Shown here in pieces: positions 60,179 to 64,000 of a DNA stretch of 64,000 nt. Under the pieces are notes generated by a model. That model searched no databases, was not told where the DNA came from, and saw only the letters and a list, made by a program, of their open reading frames with translations. Origin of the DNA: Nocardioides mesophilus (GTDB lineage: Bacteria; Actinomycetota; Actinomycetes; Propionibacteriales; Nocardioidaceae); the NCBI RefSeq assembly GCF_014395785.1, contig NZ_CP060713.1, positions 648,501 to 712,500 of the forward strand, read 5' to 3'. A program made the position numbers and the translations under genes. Numbering within the stretch: position 1 is the first letter of the stretch; every line of letters begins with the position of its first letter.

Positions 60179-60898
60179 TCATGAGGCCAGCGCCTCCTTC
60201 TGGATCCGGGTGAGGTCCGCGCAGCCCTTCTCGGCCAGCGCGAGCAGCCCGTCGAGCATCACCCGGTCGAACGGGTCGGCCTCGGCGGTGCCCTGGATCT
60301 CGACGTACTTGCCGTCGCCGGTCATCACGACGTTCATGTCGGTCTCGGCGCGGACGTCCTCCTCGTAGGGCAGGTCGAGGCGCGGCTCGCCGTCGATGAT
60401 GCCCACCGAGATGGCGGCGACCGAGCCGGTCAGCGGATCACCGGGCAGCGCCCCCAGGCCCTTGAGGTGCGCGCAGGCGTCGGCCAGGGCGACGTACGCC
60501 CCGGTGATCGCGGCCGTCCGGGTGCCGCCGTCGGCCTGGAGCACGTCGCAGTCGAGCACGATGGTGTTCTCGCCGAGCGCCTTGTAGTCGATGACCGCGC
60601 GCAGCGAGCGGCCGACCAGCCGGCTGATCTCGTGGGTGCGGCCACCGATCCGCCCCTTGACCGACTCGCGGTCCGAGCGGGTGTTGGTCGCCGCGGGCAG
60701 CATGGCGTACTCCGCGGTGACCCAGCCGAGGCCGGAGCCCTTGCGCCAGCGCGGCACCCCCTCGGAGGCCGAGGCGGCGCAGAGCACCCGGGTGCGGCCG
60801 AACTCCACCAGCACCGAGCCGGCGGCGTGGTCGAGCCAGTTGCGGGTGATGGTGATCGGCCGGAGCTCGTCGTTGGACCGTCCGTCTGCGCGTGTCAT
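60179..60898 (-). CDS. rph: Ribonuclease PH
   Basis: A 239-aa phosphorolytic 3'-5' exoribonuclease involved in tRNA 3' maturation. Motifs: [52 protein letters not shown], and the phosphate-binding/catalytic block [30 protein letters not shown] lies 7 nt upstream of the ATG (leaderless). Confidence 0.96.
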   Translation of the reverse strand: MTRADGRSNDELRPITITRNWLDHAAGSVLVEFGRTRVLCAASASEGVPRWRKGSGLGWVTAEYAMLPAATNTRSDRESVKGRIGGRTHEISRLVGRSLRAVIDYKALGENTIVLDCDVLQADGGTRTAAITGAYVALADACAHLKGLGALPGDPLTGSVAAISVGIIDGEPRLDLPYEEDVRAETDMNVVMTGDGKYVEIQGTAEADPFDRVMLDGLLALAEKGCADLTRIQKEALAS

Positions 60899-60955
60899 GC
60901 CGCGGAGCCTACCGACGGGCGCCGACCCCTCGTCGGGCGCGTCCGCGGCGTCCGG

Positions 60956-61630
60956 TCAGTCCTCGGGGCCGACCCCGTCACCGGGACTGATCAGCCCGCT
61001 CTCGTAGGCGAACGCGATCGCCCGCGGGCGGTCCCGCAGGCCGAGCTTGTCGAGGACGCGGCCCAGGTGGGTCTTGACGGTCGTCTCGCCGAGGAACAGC
61101 GCTGCGGCGATCTCGGCATTGCTGTAGCCGCGGCCGACCATGCGGAGCACGTCGGTCTCCCGAGGCGTGAGCAGGTCCAGCTCCCGGGCACGCGGGGGCG
61201 CCGCCGGGACCGAGCCGAAGCGCTGGATGACGCCGGGCACGACGGACGGGTCGATGACGCCCTGCCCGGCGCCGGCGCGACGCACGGCGTCCACCATGTC
61301 CTGGGGCGGCGAGCTCTTGAGCAAGAACCCGGTGACGCCACGGCGCATCGCCTCGTCGACGACCTCGTCCTCGTCGAAGGTGGTCAGCACGATGACCCGC
61401 GTGCCGGGCGCGTCGGCCAGCAGCCGGCGGGCGGCGTCGAGACCGTTCATCCGGGGCATCCGCACGTCCATCAGCACCACGTCGGGAGAGGTCTCCGCGG
61501 CGACGCGCACGGCGTCCTCGCCGTCGACGGCCTCGCCGACGACCTCGAGATCGGGCTCCCCGTCGATGAGCAGGCGCAGGCCCGCCCGCACCATCGCCTC
61601 GTCGTCGGCGACCACCACGCGCAGCGTCAT
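60956..61630 (-). CDS. NarL-family response regulator
   Basis: A 224-aa protein. Receiver domain: acidic pair VVADDEAMVRAG, phosphoacceptor Asp in VVLMDVRMPRMNG (about residue 54), Thr in VIVLTTFDEDE and Lys in GFLLKSSPP. C-terminal LuxR-type HTH: LTPRETDVLRMVGRGYSNAEIA. It is coupled to the histidine kinase by a 4-nt overlap. Confidence 0.95.
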   Translation of the reverse strand: MTLRVVVADDEAMVRAGLRLLIDGEPDLEVVGEAVDGEDAVRVAAETSPDVVLMDVRMPRMNGLDAARRLLADAPGTRVIVLTTFDEDEVVDEAMRRGVTGFLLKSSPPQDMVDAVRRAGAGQGVIDPSVVPGVIQRFGSVPAAPPRARELDLLTPRETDVLRMVGRGYSNAEIAAALFLGETTVKTHLGRVLDKLGLRDRPRAIAFAYESGLISPGDGVGPED

Positions 61631-62820
61631 CGGCTGCTCCGCGTGCTCGCGCGGGCAGCCGGCCGCAGGGACGCTTCCGGCGCCAGCGGCAGCACGGCTC
61701 GCACCTCGAACCCGCCGTCCGGGCGCGGACCGGCGTGCAGCGTGCCGCCGAGGACGTGGGCCCGCTCGCGCATCCCCGGCAGCCCGTTGCCGCCGGGGGT
61801 GCCCGCCCCCCGGACCGGCCGCGTCGCCCGGCCGTTGCGCACGGCGATCTCGAGGCTCGACGTCCCGACGTCGACCACCACCTCGACGGGGGCTCCCGGG
61901 GAGTGCCGCAGAGCGTTCGTGAGCCCCTCCTGGACGATCCGGTACGCCGACATGTCCATCGCGTGACCCACCCCGCCGAGGTCCCCGCGGACGTCCACGG
62001 AGACGTCGGTGCCGGCACTGCGGACCTGGCCGACCAGGTCGTCGAGCTGCGCCAGCGACGGCAGCGGCGCGAGCGCCGGCCTCTCGCCCTCCCGCACCAG
62101 GCCGACGATGCGGCGCAGCTCGTCGACCGCCTGCCGGCCCAGCGACTCGGCGCCGCGCAGCGTCTGCTCCTCGACCGAGTCCTCCGGCAGCCGACGGCGC
62201 ACCACGCCCACCTGGAGCGTCATCACGCTGACCGTGTGGGCGACGGCGTCGTGCAGCTCGCGCGAGATCCGGGTCCGCTCGGCGGTCACCGCGACGTCGG
62301 CCTGCTTCTCCCGCTCGAGGCGCAGCGCCTCGGCCAGTGTCGCCAGCTCGGCGCTGCGATCCTGCTCGCGCCGCAGCAGGAAGCCGACCACCCACGCCGG
62401 GCCGAGGATCAGCGCGTAGAAGAGGAACTCCCACACCGTCTGACCGGCCACCACGATCGTGCTCGCGGGCACCAGCGCACCGACCGCGTAGGCGGCGAGT
62501 CCGGTGCGACGGTCGGTGCGGTAGGCGGCGTACCCCACCAGCAGCATCGTCGCGATCAGGTGCGCCCCGCCCATCTGCGGCAGCGGGCCCCAGAGCATCG
62601 GCAGACCCAGCGCGAGCACGTCGACGACCACCGCGGCCAGGGGTGACCACCAGGCCACCACGCAGGCGACGCCGATGACCACGGAGATGACGACGCTGGC
62701 GCCCGTGACGCCGACGTCCTGGACGCCGTACGCCGCCTCGAACAGCGACGCGCCGGCCAGCACGACACCGACGGCGACGTGCGCGGCGAGTCCCGGGCGG
62801 AGCGGGCTGGTGGTCGGCAC
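61627..62820 (-). CDS. Sensor histidine kinase (HisKA_3 family, DesK-like)
   Basis: A 397-aa protein. About five or six N-terminal membrane helices (residues 10-150) form the sensor. A dimerisation/phosphoacceptor helix follows, with RTRISRELHDAVAHTVSVM (His about residue 197), and an HATPase_c domain with the N box QEGLTNALRHS and GNGLPGMRERAHVLGG. TAGTTT lies 6 nt before the GTG (leaderless). Signal unknown; the divergent membrane protein gene is the obvious candidate target. Confidence 0.94.
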   Translation of the reverse strand: MPTTSPLRPGLAAHVAVGVVLAGASLFEAAYGVQDVGVTGASVVISVVIGVACVVAWWSPLAAVVVDVLALGLPMLWGPLPQMGGAHLIATMLLVGYAAYRTDRRTGLAAYAVGALVPASTIVVAGQTVWEFLFYALILGPAWVVGFLLRREQDRSAELATLAEALRLEREKQADVAVTAERTRISRELHDAVAHTVSVMTLQVGVVRRRLPEDSVEEQTLRGAESLGRQAVDELRRIVGLVREGERPALAPLPSLAQLDDLVGQVRSAGTDVSVDVRGDLGGVGHAMDMSAYRIVQEGLTNALRHSPGAPVEVVVDVGTSSLEIAVRNGRATRPVRGAGTPGGNGLPGMRERAHVLGGTLHAGPRPDGGFEVRAVLPLAPEASLRPAARASTRSSR

Positions 62821-62862
62821 GCGCTCAAACTACGCGGCGACCACCACGGTGCACGTCGGTTT

Positions 62863-62925
62863 CGGGGACGACCCGGGGTCCTCCCCGGGGACGACCCGCG
62901 CGTCCCCACCCCGTCTCCGGGTCGT
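62863..62925. promoter_or_regulatory. Repeated 13-bp element, candidate response-regulator site
   Basis: CGGGGACGACCCG occurs at 62863-62875 and 62886-62898 (23 bp apart), and its inverted 8-bp half CGGGTCGT at 62918-62925. The cluster lies between the kinase gene and the membrane protein gene at 63040, upstream of a possible -10 (TAGCGT) near 62974. Confidence 0.45.
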
Positions 62926-63039
62926 AGCGGAGTCGGGCTCCGCGAGCGATCCGGGTCACCCGCGGCCGGTCCTAGCGTTCCTCACGCCGGCTCGACCGAC
63001 GTCGGCGAACCACCGAGAAACGCACAGAAGGACATCGCC

Positions 63040-63735
63040 ATGACCAGCACCACCCTGACCACCGGAACGAGCAGCACGTCCGCCGCCGCCACCACCGACC
63101 ACGGCCCCTCGAGGGTGCTCGGCGTGCTCGCCGGGCTGGCATCGATCGCCGCACCCTTGCTGTTCGTCGCCGGCGCGGCGACGTCACCGCCCCAGGAGAG
63201 TCCGGCCACCGACGACTACATCGCCTCGTTGGCCGCGGACCCGGTGCTCTCGGGGATCTCGGCGAACCTCTTCCACTACTCCTGGGTGCTGTTCGCGTTC
63301 GCCGCGATCGCGAGCATCGGGCTGGTCCGCGGACGCCGTGGCCGCGCGCTCACCACGGCGGGCGGCCTCGCGGCCGCGTTCGGCTCGATCCAGTTCACCG
63401 GCCTGCTGTGGTCGGACTGGATGAACGTCGCGCTCGGCAACACCGTCACGATGCCCGAGGCGGTCGCCGTCTTCGAGCACGTCAACGCGGCGCCGTCCAT
63501 CGCCGTCTGGCTGCTCAGCGCCAAGGTGTTCGGCCTCCTCGGCTTCCCGGTGCTGTACGCCGGCCTCGCCCGGGCGGGCGTGATCACCTGGTGGCTGGTA
63601 CCCCTGTCGCTGCTGCCCATGATCGCCTTCGGCGTGGTCGGTGGGGTCGTCGGCATCGCGCTCGCGGTGCTGCTCTACGCCCCGTCGTACGTCGTCGGCG
63701 TCCGGCTCGTGCAGCGGGCGCGCCTCGCCCACTGA
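63040..63735 (+). CDS. Membrane protein, probable target of the adjacent two-component system
   Basis: A 231-aa protein. A Ser/Thr-rich N-terminal 25 residues is followed by about six predicted membrane helices (from VLGVLAGLASIAAPLLFVAG onwards). The first extracytoplasmic loop is acidic (SPPQESPATDDYIASLAADP). AGAAGGA precedes the ATG. No named family recognised with confidence; it resembles the small DUF4386-like multi-pass proteins often found beside DesK-type systems. Confidence 0.65.
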   Translation: MTSTTLTTGTSSTSAAATTDHGPSRVLGVLAGLASIAAPLLFVAGAATSPPQESPATDDYIASLAADPVLSGISANLFHYSWVLFAFAAIASIGLVRGRRGRALTTAGGLAAAFGSIQFTGLLWSDWMNVALGNTVTMPEAVAVFEHVNAAPSIAVWLLSAKVFGLLGFPVLYAGLARAGVITWWLVPLSLLPMIAFGVVGGVVGIALAVLLYAPSYVVGVRLVQRARLAH

Positions 63736-63745
63736 CGACTCGTCA

Positions 63746-63773
63746 CGGCCGGCCCTCGCCCGAGGGCCGGCCG
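63746..63773. terminator. Bidirectional 13-bp hairpin between convergent genes
   Basis: Perfect arms CGGCCGGCCCTCG/CGAGGGCCGGCCG with a 2-nt loop, between the membrane protein (+) and the metallo-hydrolase (-). Confidence 0.75.
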
Positions 63774-63782
63774 TTGCGCGGG

Positions 63783-64000
63783 TCAGATCTCGTAGACTGC
63801 GCCGCTCGTCGCCAGCTCGAGCGGGCCGTCGTAAGTCGTGCGCGCCTCCGCCACCGCGGCCTCGCCGTCGTACCACGGGGGCACGTGCGTGAGCACGAGC
63901 CGGCGGACACCGGCAGCGGTCGCGGCCCGGCCGGCGTCGGCCCCGGTGAGGTGCAGGTCCGCCGGGTTCTGGACGCCCTCACGGAACGCCGCCTCCGCGA
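63783..64000 (-). CDS. MBL-fold metallo-hydrolase, C-terminal part (Rv1339-like; runs off right edge)
   Basis: The minus strand is open from the window edge to a TGA at 63783-63785 (72 codons). The product includes DLHLTGADAGRAATAAGV, RLVLTHVPPWYD (metal-ligand His motif near the C-terminus) and ends ELATSGAVYEI, as in RNase-Z-like MBL proteins such as M. tuberculosis Rv1339, a cyclic-nucleotide phosphodiesterase next to rph. The start lies outside the window. Confidence 0.85.
   Translation of the reverse strand, partial: AEAAFREGVQNPADLHLTGADAGRAATAAGVRRLVLTHVPPWYDGEAAVAEARTTYDGPLELATSGAVYEI

Overview
This 64 kb window comes from a high-GC actinobacterium, most likely Nocardioides or another member of the Nocardioidaceae. 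The evidence is the very high third-position GC, frequent GTG starts, 4-nt ATGA/GTGA gene overlaps, SigK/RskA and SigF-type sigma factors, a Nur-type operator, leaderless promoters, and gene pairs typical of actinobacteria (oligoribonuclease next to tRNA-His; rph-rdgB next to an Rv1339-like hydrolase). No rRNA, IS element, integrase or CRISPR array is visible. Products are assigned from recognised motifs and architecture only; no database search was run.

Layout. 0-10 kb: MauE/DoxX fragment, oligoribonuclease, tRNA-His, DUF6153/DUF305 pair, GlsB-like protein, secreted M4 metalloprotease with a CUB domain, pirin, phytoene-desaturase-like oxidoreductase, SigK/RskA. 10-26 kb: tRNA-Lys, adenylate cyclase, cupin, SRPBCC protein, AI-2E transporter, a frameshifted P-type ATPase, PPOX oxidoreductase, CHAP protein, PP2C phosphatase, a duplicated Cys-motif protein, a frameshifted PAP2 phosphatase, SDR and zinc alcohol dehydrogenase. 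26-34 kb: a probable natural-product locus with UbiA prenyltransferase, ABC exporter, glycosyltransferase, then a tightly overlapping operon of type III PKS, ICMT-type methyltransferase, FAD oxidoreductase and IPP isomerase. The layout recalls actinobacterial pathways for prenylated alkylquinone or phenolic lipids.

33.7-38.8 kb holds the most unusual structure: three arrays (5, 5 and 4 copies) of an exact 32-bp period sharing a 19-bp core, while the 13-bp spacers are array-specific. They surround a frameshifted methyltransferase/AhpD-like locus and a molybdopterin oxidoreductase that has lost all four cysteines of its N-terminal 4Fe-4S site.

40-56 kb is a stress and central-carbon region: a SigF-type sigma factor with consensus-like promoters before itself and its neighbour, GroES-like protein, class V FBPase, a phosphoribosyltransferase-hydrolase fusion, an operon for acyl-CoA synthetase, 2-oxoacid dehydrogenase E1/E2 and an acyl carrier protein, and a rifampin-phosphotransferase-like dikinase. 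DosR-like palindromes lie in several upstream regions. 56-64 kb carries a CbiM-type ECF metal importer next to a Nur-like operator (suggesting nickel), a Bcp peroxiredoxin, an unusual short tRNA-Leu(UAG), rdgB-rph, a two-component system and a partial metallo-hydrolase.

At least four genes, and probably a fifth, are interrupted by single-base frameshifts at or next to short runs of G or C. Systematic under-calling of homopolymers in the assembly is at least as likely as real gene decay.
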